Source: an uncultured Flavobacteriaceae bacterium (GTDB lineage Bacteria > Bacteroidota > Bacteroidia > Flavobacteriales > Flavobacteriaceae). Taken from it: a DNA stretch of 64,000 bases. Within the stretch, counting starts at the first letter, position 1. Each line of letters opens with the position of its first letter. A model generated the notes under the pieces. The model saw only the letters and a program-made list of their open reading frames with translations. It was not told where the DNA came from and did not search any database. The stretch lies in NCBI GenBank assembly GCA_937944485.1, contig CALDYU010000005.1:372001-436000 (forward strand), given 5' to 3'. A program made the translations under genes and the position numbers. Positions 9,067 through 17,375 of the stretch are shown here, piece by piece.

Positions 9067-10247
9067 TAAATAGATACTTGCTTTAAATTGACAAGGTCTT
9101 TGTCTTCGGCTTTTAATATGCGTTTTGTGCGTAAGTATCGATTCAGGTTATAGGCGTCGTAATTCTTAGCAGTAGAATCTATACTGCTCACGCGCACCAT
9201 ATTCGAAGCATGAATAAATTCATTATTTCCTATCCACATTCCAACATGCACAACTTTTTCTTTTGTACTATCAGTTGCTTTTCTTCCAAAAAATAGTAAA
9301 TCACCTTTTTGTAAACTTTGAAAGTTTTGGTTTTCATCTACTTGTTGGCCAGTGTGTACTTGTTGAGACGCGTCTCTCGGAATTATCATTCCGTTTAAGA
9401 AATAAATAGTTTTCGTAAAACCACTGCAATCCATCCCTTTCGTAGAAGTTCCTCCCCATAAATAAGGCACGCCTTTTAAAGTTTGTGAAGTTTCTACCAA
9501 AGCTTCTTGACTAACATTTAATTTTAGTAACCACGAATCATATTCCTCTGATTCTTTCTTTGAAACATATGCTTCGCGTCCATCAGGATAACGTACATGG
9601 TAAAAATCGGCTGTCTTCTTAATCAATTGTAAAATACTTCCTGCAACCAAATCAGATACAACAGCTGTTTTGTTTGGTTCTACATACGAATGACCGTAGG
9701 TATTGTTATAAATAATCTTTGGGTTTGTTTTCCATAGATAGAATTCCGCTGTGTTAAAAAGTGTAATTCCGCCATCATCAACCCAAGACAAATAATTGTC
9801 TGGTGTTTGAATATAATACCATCCTCCTTGTTTTTTCAAGACTTTTACTGGAGTACCTAAAGTGGCTTGGGTAGCTAATTCTGCAGAATGTTTCGGATTA
9901 CTGCGTAAATTGGCAACAGAAATAGTTATTACCGCATTCGTTTTACCTTTTAATTCCATCGATGGTAACACTTCAATACTATCAACATAGCTAATATTTT
10001 TAGACGCAAGTTCGTCTTTAAACGCAACAACTGCATCTTTCATATTGCTCTCACCTCTTAAAATATATGAATTACCTTGCTTGTCAGCTGAAACATTAAA
10101 CAAAGCTACTCGTTTATCAGGGGCAAATTTTAATTTGATTTCCTGCAATTCTTCTGTTAAATAACTTGTTTTATTTTGATCTACCGTGCAGGCCGAAACA
10201 AGAAATCCGACAAATATAAATTGCAGCAAGTGTTTTAATTCTTTCAT
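9063..10247 (-). CDS. NlpC/P60 (C40) peptidase lipoprotein with SH3 domains
   Basis: A cell-wall endopeptidase, 394 residues from the ATG at 10247; an in-frame TTG nine bases upstream is less likely. The lipoprotein signal ends V-S-A-C. Two bacterial SH3-like regions (about residues 110-165 and 180-230, with N-L-R-S-N-P in the first) precede the catalytic domain. The catalytic Cys274 is in M-D-C-S-G-F and the His334 in V-V-H-V-G-M-W, with a further H-A-S downstream. This layout matches SH3b-NlpC/P60 enzymes that cleave gamma-D-Glu to diamino-acid peptide bonds in peptidoglycan. The stop codon overlaps the end of the convergent glycosidase-like gene by 4 bases. Confidence 0.9.
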   Translation of the reverse strand: MKELKHLLQFIFVGFLVSACTVDQNKTSYLTEELQEIKLKFAPDKRVALFNVSADKQGNSYILRGESNMKDAVVAFKDELASKNISYVDSIEVLPSMELKGKTNAVITISVANLRSNPKHSAELATQATLGTPVKVLKKQGGWYYIQTPDNYLSWVDDGGITLFNTAEFYLWKTNPKIIYNNTYGHSYVEPNKTAVVSDLVAGSILQLIKKTADFYHVRYPDGREAYVSKKESEEYDSWLLKLNVSQEALVETSQTLKGVPYLWGGTSTKGMDCSGFTKTIYFLNGMIIPRDASQQVHTGQQVDENQNFQSLQKGDLLFFGRKATDSTKEKVVHVGMWIGNNEFIHASNMVRVSSIDSTAKNYDAYNLNRYLRTKRILKAEDKDLVNLKQVSIY

Positions 10248-10309
10248 GATCACCAATTATTAAGTTGCTTTTAGAAAATTACTGCTTTTTAACATGCCAC
10301 ATTAAAAAA

Positions 10310-10753
10310 TCAGCCTCTCACCATCAACACGTGAGGTATGCCATCTTCTAAATATTCGGCACCTTTTTCATAAAAGCCTAGAGTACTATAAAACCGTTTT
10401 AAATATGTTTGTGCAGAAAGTGCAATCGATGTTTCACAAAAATGTTTTTCAATTGCCTTTATAGAAGCCTTCATTATATCGATACCATAACCGTGTTCAC
10501 GTTCTTTTGCTTTTACTACAACTCTGCCAATACTTGCTTGCGCTAAATAATCTCCTGCTCTGAAAACTCGGGTATAAGCAACAATTTTTTCATTTTTAAA
10601 ACCAATTACGTGAAGGGCCCTCTCATCTTTTCCATCTAGATCTTGATAGGCACAATTTTGTTCAACAACAAAAATTTCTGAACGTAGTTGTAATAAATCA
10701 TATAACTCTGTCGTACCTAATTCATCAAATTTTTTTACTAAAATGTTTATCAT
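10310..10753 (-). CDS. GNAT N-acetyltransferase, ElaA type
   Basis: 147 residues, a single GNAT domain. The N-terminal segment L-Y-D-L-L-Q-L-R-S-E-I-F-V-V-E-Q-N-C-A-Y followed by D-L-D-G-K-D is the family mark of ElaA. The acetyl-CoA loop region is A-S-I-G-R-V-V-V then E-R-E-H-G-Y-G (a Q/RxxGxG/A-type motif). The physiological substrate of ElaA is not established. It is encoded alone, with the 230 bases upstream (10754-10985) showing no gene and no clear terminator. Confidence 0.88.
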   Translation of the reverse strand: MINILVKKFDELGTTELYDLLQLRSEIFVVEQNCAYQDLDGKDERALHVIGFKNEKIVAYTRVFRAGDYLAQASIGRVVVKAKEREHGYGIDIMKASIKAIEKHFCETSIALSAQTYLKRFYSTLGFYEKGAEYLEDGIPHVLMVRG

Positions 10754-10985
10754 TAATCTTATACCATTACTTACTTAATATAACATATTCCATATGAGCG
10801 TGCGATTTAATTCTTGAGCTTTTATTAATCTATTACGAAGAGAGTTAGCGCTTTGATAAATTATTTCAAAATTCAAAAGCCTTGTACATAACTTCTAAAC
10901 TAGAGTAATAGTCTTTCTTTTTCTTAACTTAAATATAGCCTATTATGATTCTATGAGAATTGAATATATGAACGGAGAATTTTAA

Positions 10986-11417
10986 TTAAATACAAGGTAT
11001 TTTCTCAATACGACGTTCGTGTCTTCCTCCTTCAAAATTTGTTTCTAAAAATGTTTTTACCATCTCTAATGCTTGAGGTAAAGAAATAAAACGTGCGGGA
11101 AGGCTTAAAATATTTGCTCCATTATGTTCTCTTGCTAATTGAACAAGTTCTTTGTTCCAACATAACGCGCAACGCACCTTTTGATGTTTGTTGGCAGTCA
11201 TTGAGGCTCCATTACCACTTCCACAAATAATAATGCCTCTTTCCACTATTCCATCGGAAACATCTTTTGCTACCGGATGAACAAAATCAGGATAATCAAC
11301 ACTATCTGTTCCATCGGTACCATAATTAACGACATCAATATTTTTAGATTTCAATAAACCTATAATGGCTAATTTATATTCTGTACCTGCATGGTCATTA
11401 CCGATAGCTATTTTCAT
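10986..11417 (-). CDS. rpiB: Ribose 5-phosphate isomerase B
   Basis: Interconverts ribose 5-phosphate and ribulose 5-phosphate in the non-oxidative pentose phosphate pathway. 143 residues, the normal RpiB length. M-K-I-A-I-G-N-D-H-A-G-T-E-Y at the N-terminus carries the phosphate/substrate D-H-A motif; the anion-hole block I-I-C-G-S-G-N-G-A-S-M-T-A-N-K is at about residues 66-80, and the R-C-A-L-C-W substrate region follows, where Cys serves as general base. The ATG at 11417 is preferred over an upstream in-frame ATG at 11474 because a perfect -7 box lies at 11443-11450, between the two. Confidence 0.95.
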   Translation of the reverse strand: MKIAIGNDHAGTEYKLAIIGLLKSKNIDVVNYGTDGTDSVDYPDFVHPVAKDVSDGIVERGIIICGSGNGASMTANKHQKVRCALCWNKELVQLAREHNGANILSLPARFISLPQALEMVKTFLETNFEGGRHERRIEKIPCI

Positions 11418-11442
11418 TGCATTAAAAGTTAGGTTAGTATTA

Positions 11443-11450
11443 CAAATGTA
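11443..11450 (-). promoter_or_regulatory. rpiB promoter, -7 box
   Basis: On the minus strand this reads TACATTTG, a perfect Bacteroidota -7 element, 25 bases before the rpiB ATG. A TTG at 11469-11471 with an 18-base spacer could be the -33 box; it falls inside the direct-repeat element of the opposite strand. Confidence 0.6.
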
Positions 11451-11467
11451 CGAATTGCTGTTATTTC

Positions 11468-11530
11468 GCAACAACTATTCCTACATTGACAACACTTATT
11501 TATAAGTCGCACTTTTAAATAGTTAATTTG
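11468..11530 (+). promoter_or_regulatory. Direct-repeat activator-type promoter (site 5, degenerate)
   Basis: GCAACAA (11468-11474) and ACAACAC (11489-11495) are two copies, 21 bases apart, of the heptamer ACAACAA found at four other promoters in this window. Exactly 27 bases later comes TTAATTTG (11523-11530), one base off the -7 consensus. Spacing is identical to the other four sites; the heptamers each carry one mismatch. It points toward rnr, whose ATG is about 490 bases on, and its distal repeat overlaps the presumed -33 region of rpiB. Confidence 0.55.
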
Positions 11531-12018
11531 TTGTTCACAAGCATTCCTACATTTGTTTATAACCTAATTATAAAAATTAATTTTAAGTTTTTGTTAATTC
11601 CTTAAAAAGAGCCTTTACAAAACAAATTTAAGAATGCCCAATTTACTTCTCAGAACATAAGAGAAAGATATCAATAGTTTGGATTGAGAAGTTAACACTA
11701 CCTTTGTAAATACTTATTATAAATTTAATGTTGATATCACTTATAAAGATAAGTTGATAAAAATGGTAAACAACTGATTTCTAAAAAGATTCTGGTTGTA
11801 TAAAATGTCAATAAACTTTAAAATTGGTTCAAAGCAATTATTCTTTGAATTATTTATCTCCCTTATTAACAGTATATAATAACCATCATTTTTTATTTTA
11901 AATTTTAAAAAGAAAATATATAAATTGATATATATGTTAATAACCCTTCAAAACTGAATAAACTAAAATATAAAGTGGAAGAATAGATAAAATTCCACCC
12001 AATTAATAATAAAATTTA
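11531..12018 (+). other. Long AT-rich non-coding leader upstream of rnr
   Basis: No open frame longer than about ten codons was found on the plus strand. It contains a second promoter (11678-11706), a 7-base stem (TTCAAAG at 11828-11834 with CTTTGAA at 11843-11849, 8-base loop) and a 6-base inverted repeat (GTGGAA 11975-11980, TTCCAC 11993-11998). No known riboswitch fold is recognised. Confidence 0.5.
11678..11706 (+). promoter_or_regulatory. Consensus promoter upstream of rnr
   Basis: TTTG (11678-11681), 17 bases, then TACCTTTG (11699-11706): matches both the -33 and -7 boxes of Bacteroidota vegetative promoters. It implies a leader of about 305 bases before rnr. Confidence 0.65.
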
Positions 12019-14208
12019 ATGTCGAAAAAAAAGAAAAAGGCAAGAAATCATAGAAAAAACGAAATAACAAAAGGAATTTTTACAGTTCTTGAAAAAGAAC
12101 CAAAAAAAAATTTTAATTATAAACAAATAGCTGCAAAAATAGGTGTAATCGACGCTCATGATAGAAATACTTTAATAAAACGATTAGTTCAATTAAAAGA
12201 AAAAAAACGCATCATTGAAGAAAGTAGAGGTAGTTATAGAGCGATACTATCTACAAAAACACACCATACTGGTATTGTAGATATTACTGGCAGGGGTAAT
12301 GCCTACATTATTGTAGAAGGCTTAGAAGATGATGTATTTGTGCCTTTCAATAAGTTGAAAAAGGCATTTCATAAAGATACTGTTGAGGTATATATTTTTC
12401 CGAGAAGAAAAGGAAAAAAATTAGAAGGTGAAATTACTAAAGTACTTGAGCGTAACAAAACTAGTTTTGTTGGAATTGTTGATATGCAAGAGACATTTGC
12501 ATTTATACGACCTACAGATTTTAGAATGTACACAGATATTTTTGTTGCTCAAGACAAAATAAAAAAAGCAAAGAATGGCGATAAAGTTATTGTAGAAATA
12601 ACAGAATGGCCTGATAATGTAGATTCACCCTTTGGTAGAGTTATTGAAGTATTAGGAAAGCCAGGGGAACATGATACAGAGATACATTCTATTTTGGCAG
12701 AATATGGGCTACCTTATTCTTTTCCTTTAGAAGTAGAACGTTTTGCTAATCAGTTAGATACTTCTATTAAACCTAAAGAAATTGCTAAACGTAGAGACAT
12801 GAGAGAGACGCTTACGTTTACAATTGATCCAAAAGATGCTAAAGATTTTGACGATGCACTTTCTTTTGAAGTGTTAGAAAATGGAAATTATGAAATAGGG
12901 ATTCATATTGCGGACGTCTCTCATTATTTACAAGAAGGTACAGTCTTAGACGATGAAGCTTATAAGAGAGCAACATCTGTTTATTTAGTAGATAGAGTTG
13001 TACCGATGTTACCAGAAGTATTATCAAATAATGCATGTTCATTAAGACCGAATGAAGAAAAATATACATTTTCTGCAATCTTTGAATTAGATGATAAAGC
13101 GATCATTAAAAATGAATGGTTTGGAAGAACTGTAATAGATTCTAATGAGCGATTTGCTTATGAAGAAGCACAATATATAATTGAAAATAAAAACGGAAAA
13201 ATTCCAGAAGAGACATCCATTAGGGGGATGGCTTATTCAGTTTCAAATGAAATCGTAGATGCAACATTAACATTAGATAGGTTAGCGAAAATTATGCGTG
13301 CTGCGCGTATGCAAGAAGGAGCTCTTTCTTTTGATAAAGTAGAAGTACGATTTAATTTGAATAAAAAAAATGAACCAACAGGTGTTTATTTTAAAGAATC
13401 GAAAGATGCAAATAAACTCATTGAAGAATTTATGTTACTTGCAAATAGAAAAGTAGCACGCTTCATTGGTAAACAGAAACCGATAAAACCATTTATCTAT
13501 CGTATTCATGACAACCCGAATGAAGATAAATTAATTGCGCTTAACGGAATAGTTTCACGTTTTGGTCATAAGCTAGACTTTAAAGACAAAAAATCTATTA
13601 GCGCTTCTTTAAATAAGCTTCTCGCTGATGTTAAAGGTAAAAAAGAACAGAATTTGGTTGATACGCTTGCTATACGAAGTATGAGTAAAGCAATTTATAC
13701 AACGAACAATATTGGTCATTATGGTTTAGCTTTTGATTATTACTCTCATTTTACATCACCTATTAGGCGTTATCCAGATGTTATGGTACATCGATTACTA
13801 CAACATTATTTAGATGGTGGAGTTTCTCCGAAAGCTGAAATTTATGAGGAAAGGTGTAAACATTCTTCAGATATGGAATATTTAGCTTCAAGCGCGGAGC
13901 GAGATTCTATTAAATATATGCAGATTAAATTTATGCAAGATCACCAAGATCAAGAATTCATAGGTGTGATTTCAGGGGTTACTGAATGGGGCATTTATGT
14001 AGAAATAATTGAAAATAAATGTGAAGGCATGGTGCGTATAAGTGATATCAAAGGGGATTATTATATATTTGATGAAAGGGAATATATGATTTATGGTGAG
14101 CGCACTAAAAAATCATATCAATTAGGCGATGAAGTTATAGTAATGGTTAAGAATACTGATTTAATAAAGCGCCATTTAGACTTTACCTTGATAGGAAAAC
14201 ATGAGTAG
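12019..14208 (+). CDS. rnr: Ribonuclease R (3'-5' exoribonuclease)
   Basis: A processive 3'-5' exoribonuclease that degrades structured RNA, 729 residues. A Lys-rich N-terminus leads to a winged-helix domain (about 10-75) and cold-shock OB domains (80-220). The RNB catalytic domain (about 255-580) carries the acidic cluster D-P-K-D-A-K-D-F-D-D-A near residues 272-282 and the late motif H-F-T-S-P-I-R-R-Y-P-D. A C-terminal S1 domain (about 645-725) begins I-G-V-I-S-G-V-T-E-W-G. All four magnesium-binding aspartates appear intact. The first 40 codons are very AT-rich and Lys-heavy. Its long leader holds two candidate promoters. Confidence 0.96.
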   Translation: MSKKKKKARNHRKNEITKGIFTVLEKEPKKNFNYKQIAAKIGVIDAHDRNTLIKRLVQLKEKKRIIEESRGSYRAILSTKTHHTGIVDITGRGNAYIIVEGLEDDVFVPFNKLKKAFHKDTVEVYIFPRRKGKKLEGEITKVLERNKTSFVGIVDMQETFAFIRPTDFRMYTDIFVAQDKIKKAKNGDKVIVEITEWPDNVDSPFGRVIEVLGKPGEHDTEIHSILAEYGLPYSFPLEVERFANQLDTSIKPKEIAKRRDMRETLTFTIDPKDAKDFDDALSFEVLENGNYEIGIHIADVSHYLQEGTVLDDEAYKRATSVYLVDRVVPMLPEVLSNNACSLRPNEEKYTFSAIFELDDKAIIKNEWFGRTVIDSNERFAYEEAQYIIENKNGKIPEETSIRGMAYSVSNEIVDATLTLDRLAKIMRAARMQEGALSFDKVEVRFNLNKKNEPTGVYFKESKDANKLIEEFMLLANRKVARFIGKQKPIKPFIYRIHDNPNEDKLIALNGIVSRFGHKLDFKDKKSISASLNKLLADVKGKKEQNLVDTLAIRSMSKAIYTTNNIGHYGLAFDYYSHFTSPIRRYPDVMVHRLLQHYLDGGVSPKAEIYEERCKHSSDMEYLASSAERDSIKYMQIKFMQDHQDQEFIGVISGVTEWGIYVEIIENKCEGMVRISDIKGDYYIFDEREYMIYGERTKKSYQLGDEVIVMVKNTDLIKRHLDFTLIGKHE

Positions 14209-14255
14209 TCTCATTTTGGTCTCTGAATCATAGAATGAGAATTGTCTAAAGACAA
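14209..14255 (+). terminator. Paired hairpins after rnr (weak terminator or processing site)
   Basis: TCTCATT (14209-14215) pairs with AATGAGA (14234-14240), then TTGTCT/AGACAA forms a tight hairpin at 14242-14255. There is no T-tract, so factor-independent termination is doubtful. Confidence 0.3.
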
Positions 14256-14273
14256 ATAACCTAAAACAATATC

Positions 14274-14957
14274 ATGAAACAAATACTAGTGGTATTAATG
14301 TTAGTTTTTGCGTTTCAATCCGTGCAATCGCAAGAAAAAGAAGTTACTATAGACCTTCAAGAATTTACAAAAGTTAAAGGTTTTGACGGTTTGTCAATAA
14401 ATCTAATAAAATCTGATAAAAATAAAGCAGTAATAACAGGTGCAAATATTGAGAAGGTGGCAATTGTTAATAAAGAAGGTGTTCTTAAACTTCGGATGCA
14501 AATCGATAAGATTTTTAATGGATATAGAACTTTTATTGACTTGTATTATACTGAAAACCTAGTCGTTATTGATGTAAATGAAGATGCTAAGATAAGCTCT
14601 GAGGGAACACTAAAACAAGATGTTTTAGAATTGAAAGCTCAGGAAGGTGGGGAATTGAATATTTCTGCTGAAGTAGAGCAGTTACTTATAAAAACCGTAA
14701 CAGGAGGCGTTGTAAAAACTTCTGGAAATTCTCAACTTCAAGATGTTGTTGTTAATACCGGAGGAATTTATGAAGGCAAAGAATTGAAAACGAAATTTTC
14801 GACAGTGAATGTGAATGCTGGTTCTCGAGCCGAAATACATGCTTTTGATTACGTAAAAGCAACAGTTAAAGCGGGAGGAGAAGTTTTGGTTTATGGAGAT
14901 CCTGTCAAAATGGATGAGAAGACAGTGTTTGGTGGAAAAGTAACACGAATGCAATAA
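14274..14957 (+). CDS. DUF2807 (head GIN domain) exported protein
   Basis: 227 residues with an N-terminal signal peptide (F-Q-S-V-Q-S-Q at about 20). The rest is a repetitive beta structure with regularly spaced Gly/Asn turns and the motifs F-D-G-L-S-I-N-L and V-N-T-G-G-I-Y-E-G-K-E-L, typical of the putative auto-transporter adhesin head GIN domain (DUF2807), which forms a beta-solenoid. Its function is not established; such proteins are numerous in Bacteroidota envelopes. It starts 65 bases after rnr and may be read with it. Confidence 0.85.
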   Translation: MKQILVVLMLVFAFQSVQSQEKEVTIDLQEFTKVKGFDGLSINLIKSDKNKAVITGANIEKVAIVNKEGVLKLRMQIDKIFNGYRTFIDLYYTENLVVIDVNEDAKISSEGTLKQDVLELKAQEGGELNISAEVEQLLIKTVTGGVVKTSGNSQLQDVVVNTGGIYEGKELKTKFSTVNVNAGSRAEIHAFDYVKATVKAGGEVLVYGDPVKMDEKTVFGGKVTRMQ

Positions 14958-15054
14958 TTTAATAGTGCAAGCTTTGAAGAAATTGAAAAAAGAATTGAAA
15001 TTTTAAATATAAATTAGGAGATGTCAATAGTTGAGCATCCATAGTTCAAAAAGC

Positions 15055-15732
15055 ATGTTAGAAGACGTTCAAACAGCAATTCCCCTAGGCTTTTTGTTAA
15101 GCTTTATGATTGGACCCGTTTTTTTTGTGCTTTTAGAAACTAGCGTTTTAAAAGGTTTTCGTGCTGCTGTTGCTTTTGATATAGGTGTCATTCTTGCAGA
15201 TATATTATTTCTTACCATAGCCTATTTTAGTAGCCGTCAATTACTTGAAAATTTAAGCAACCGCCCGGGGTTGTATGTTTTAGGGGGTGTCGTATTAATA
15301 GTTTACGGAATTTCAATTATTATTAAAAAAGACGCAAAAACAAACATTGATGAACGGACAAGTAAAAATAACAATAAGGGATATTTAGGATTATTTGTTA
15401 AGGGCTTCCTTTTAAATTTTATAAATATTGGCGTTTTAGCTTTTTGGTTAGTTGCCATAATTACAGCAGGCACAAGCTTAGATAATAATCCAAAACGCAT
15501 TCTTACTTTTTTTACAACAATGATTTTGGCCTATTTTATTACAGATGTTTTTAAAATTTTATTGGCCAAACAATTAAAGCGAAAATTGACAGGGGCTCGT
15601 ATACGTTTTATTAAAAAAGGCCTTGCCGTTATTTTGATTATCTGCGGTTTGGTTTTTGTAACGAAAGGCTTTCTTCCAGATAAGTTTAATATTGAGAAAG
15701 GAATTGAGAAAATAGAACAGATTGGAGAATAG
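15055..15732 (+). CDS. LysE/RhtB-family amino-acid exporter
   Basis: An inner-membrane transporter of 225 residues with six hydrophobic segments. The opening A-I-P-L-G-F-L-L-S-F-M-I-G-P-V-F-F is the conserved LysE-fold first helix with the G-P-V/G motif. Proteins of this family export amino acids such as lysine, threonine or homoserine; the substrate here is unknown. The ATG at 15055 is preferred because flavobacterial relatives begin with M-[IL]-E-D-V just before the first helix; an in-frame TTG at 15031 would add eight residues. It is followed by the terminator shared with tRNA-Cys. Confidence 0.85.
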   Translation: MLEDVQTAIPLGFLLSFMIGPVFFVLLETSVLKGFRAAVAFDIGVILADILFLTIAYFSSRQLLENLSNRPGLYVLGGVVLIVYGISIIIKKDAKTNIDERTSKNNNKGYLGLFVKGFLLNFINIGVLAFWLVAIITAGTSLDNNPKRILTFFTTMILAYFITDVFKILLAKQLKRKLTGARIRFIKKGLAVILIICGLVFVTKGFLPDKFNIEKGIEKIEQIGE

Positions 15733-15819
15733 AGCATTCATTGCACTGTAATATATTTCTAAGAAGGTTTTTAGAAGCATCGAGAGAAAGGCTGCATATA
15801 TTATTTCCTTTAAAATAAT

Positions 15820-15850
15820 AAAACCCCTTCTTAATTAGAAGAGGTTTTTT
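15820..15850. terminator. Bidirectional terminator between lysE-like gene and tRNA-Cys
   Basis: AAAACCCCTTCT and AGAAGAGGTTTT form a stem around a short AT loop with T-runs on both sides. It can end the exporter transcript on the plus strand and the tRNA-Cys transcript on the minus strand. Confidence 0.75.
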
Positions 15851-15852
15851 AG

Positions 15853-15923
15853 AGGCATCGAGCGGATTCGAACCGCTGTACAAGCTTTTGCAGAGCTGCG
15901 CCTAGCCACTCGGCCACGATGCC
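15853..15923 (-). tRNA. tRNA-Cys (GCA)
   Basis: 71 bases on the minus strand. The acceptor arms GGCATCG and CGATGCC pair fully; the discriminator base is U, as required for tRNA-Cys. The D-arm G-A-G-T-G-G-C-T-A-G, the anticodon loop CTGCAAA (anticodon GCA) and the T-arm GGTTCGAATCC are all in place. CCA is not encoded. One C-U mismatch sits at the outer end of the anticodon stem. Confidence 0.95.
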
Positions 15924-15966
15924 AGAATAGTTGGCAAAGGTAATGCGTTTTTCAATATTGAAAAAC

Positions 15967-16347
15967 TTAAACCTGCCTTTTTTCTTTCAATGTAACCGTT
16001 ACTTTTTCGACATTTCCGTTGATCGGAGGGTTTATTTTTGAAACTGAAACTGTAATTTTTTTTGCCTTACTTATTTCAAGAAACAGCTTGTCTATTATCC
16101 GTTTTCCAACATGCTCTAAAAGTTTAGAGGGAAGTTTCATTTCTTCCTTTACAATATGATTGATACGTACATAGTCAATCGTGTCGTTAAGTTTATCAGT
16201 AAGAGAGGCATTTTTTAAATCTGCACTTACAACAACATTAACAAGATAATCACTGCCAATAGTAGTCTCTTCAGACAAACAACCGTGATTTGCATAAATG
16301 CGAATATTTTCAACTTTAATTATACCCAAAATGAAGCTTTTAGGCAA
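15967..16347 (-). CDS. folB: Dihydroneopterin aldolase
   Basis: Cleaves 7,8-dihydroneopterin to 6-hydroxymethyl-dihydropterin and glycolaldehyde in folate synthesis. 126 residues, as usual. Near the N-terminus I-R-I-Y-A-N-H-G-C-L-x-E-E carries the pterin-binding/catalytic region with the conserved Glu. I-D-Y-V-R-I is the FolB Tyr motif, L-L-E-H-V supplies the pterin-anchoring Glu, and K-I-N-P-P-I-N-G-N near the end carries the K-x-x-P segment with the catalytic Lys. It lies 44 bases from tRNA-Cys and 64 bases after the sprF-like gene on the same strand. Confidence 0.93.
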   Translation of the reverse strand: MPKSFILGIIKVENIRIYANHGCLSEETTIGSDYLVNVVVSADLKNASLTDKLNDTIDYVRINHIVKEEMKLPSKLLEHVGKRIIDKLFLEISKAKKITVSVSKINPPINGNVEKVTVTLKEKRQV

Positions 16348-16411
16348 ACTTAAATGAATCTAAGGAATATCTCTAAAGTTTATTCTGTGGAAGTGTATTT
16401 TAGAAGCATTT

Positions 16412-17356
16412 TTAATAAGTACATCTACAATTACTTAGGCCTTGGAAAAGATCTACGCCTAGAGTAACCACGTGCGTACCTGTACTATACCCTAAAATTT
16501 CATTTAAAATTACCTGATACGAATAACCGAAATAGAAATTGCTCTTTTTAAGACCTACAATTGGAGCAATATATAATGGATCCCCAATTTGATCATTTAA
16601 GAAACGATAGGTTAGACCAGCATAATAATAATCTTCAAAATCGTACCATCTAAATTTGGCGTTAACATCAGTAACTGATCTTCCGTCACTTTCGAAAAGC
16701 TGAAAAAATAATGAAGGTTCTATTTCGAAATCACTATTCTTATTTTTTTTATACCGATAACCGGTATACAAGTAATAATTACGAAGCGTATTCGGTTCAA
16801 AAACAGGGTTAAACTTGGTTAAATCTTTACCAATAAGATTGGATGCATTTGCACTTATATAAAATTTGTTCCAGCGGTATAGCACTCCAACATCAAAATT
16901 GTGATTTGTAGTTGCCCTATCATCAGTAACACTTGGATCTAATGCATCAAAATTTTCGATATCTATTCGAAATTGATTGAAGTTATAAGAGATACCGAAT
17001 GATAAGAACTGGTCATCATAGCGATCAATAGTAAGGTGATGCGCGAAAGACACTCTTGCTCCACGTTGTTTAGTTTCTCCATTACTATCATTATATAGCA
17101 TCATGCCCAAACCAGATTGTTCTCCAAGGCGCATATCCGCGGCTAATGATTGGGTATCAGGTGCATCTTCGATACCCACCCATTGCGTGAGTCCATTAAT
17201 TCTTATTTTAACATGATCACCAATTCCTGCATATGTAGGCGACATAACAAATGGATTGTCTGCAAGATACTGTGAGAGCTGCGGAATTGTAAGTTCCTGA
17301 CCATACGCTAAGAACGTTGTGAATGATATAAGGAGAGTTACTATTTTGTTTCGCAT
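16412..17356 (-). CDS. sprF: PorP/SprF-family T9SS outer-membrane protein (SprF-like)
   Basis: 314 residues with a signal peptide (A-Y-G-Q at about 20) and alternating beta strands of an outer-membrane barrel; P-Q-L-S-Q-Y-L-x-x-N-P-F-V-M-S-P-T-Y-A-G is the PorP/SprF family opening. In Flavobacterium johnsoniae, SprF is needed for secretion and attachment of SprB, and PorP/SprF proteins partner type B sorting-domain cargo. Here the gene starts 19 bases after the giant sprB-like gene, which matches the sprB-sprF pairing. The symbol is by position and family; orthology is inferred. Confidence 0.88.
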   Translation of the reverse strand: MRNKIVTLLISFTTFLAYGQELTIPQLSQYLADNPFVMSPTYAGIGDHVKIRINGLTQWVGIEDAPDTQSLAADMRLGEQSGLGMMLYNDSNGETKQRGARVSFAHHLTIDRYDDQFLSFGISYNFNQFRIDIENFDALDPSVTDDRATTNHNFDVGVLYRWNKFYISANASNLIGKDLTKFNPVFEPNTLRNYYLYTGYRYKKNKNSDFEIEPSLFFQLFESDGRSVTDVNAKFRWYDFEDYYYAGLTYRFLNDQIGDPLYIAPIVGLKKSNFYFGYSYQVILNEILGYSTGTHVVTLGVDLFQGLSNCRCTY

Positions 17357-17375
17357 ACGTGATATGTATTAATAA

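Noticed and set aside
11528-11558. A second direct-repeat pair (TTGTTGT then TTTGTTT) facing rpiB
   Set aside because: The spacing is 24 rather than 21 bases, the second half is poor, and there is no -7 box at the required distance.
11828-11849. Stem TTCAAAG/CTTTGAA in the rnr leader as a riboswitch
   Set aside because: A single 7-base AT-rich stem without flanking conserved elements; no known riboswitch class fits.
11975-11998. GTGGAA/TTCCAC inverted repeat just before rnr as a parS half or operator
   Set aside because: It lacks the CACGTG centre and the two halves are 12 bases apart; such 6-base pairs arise often in this sequence.
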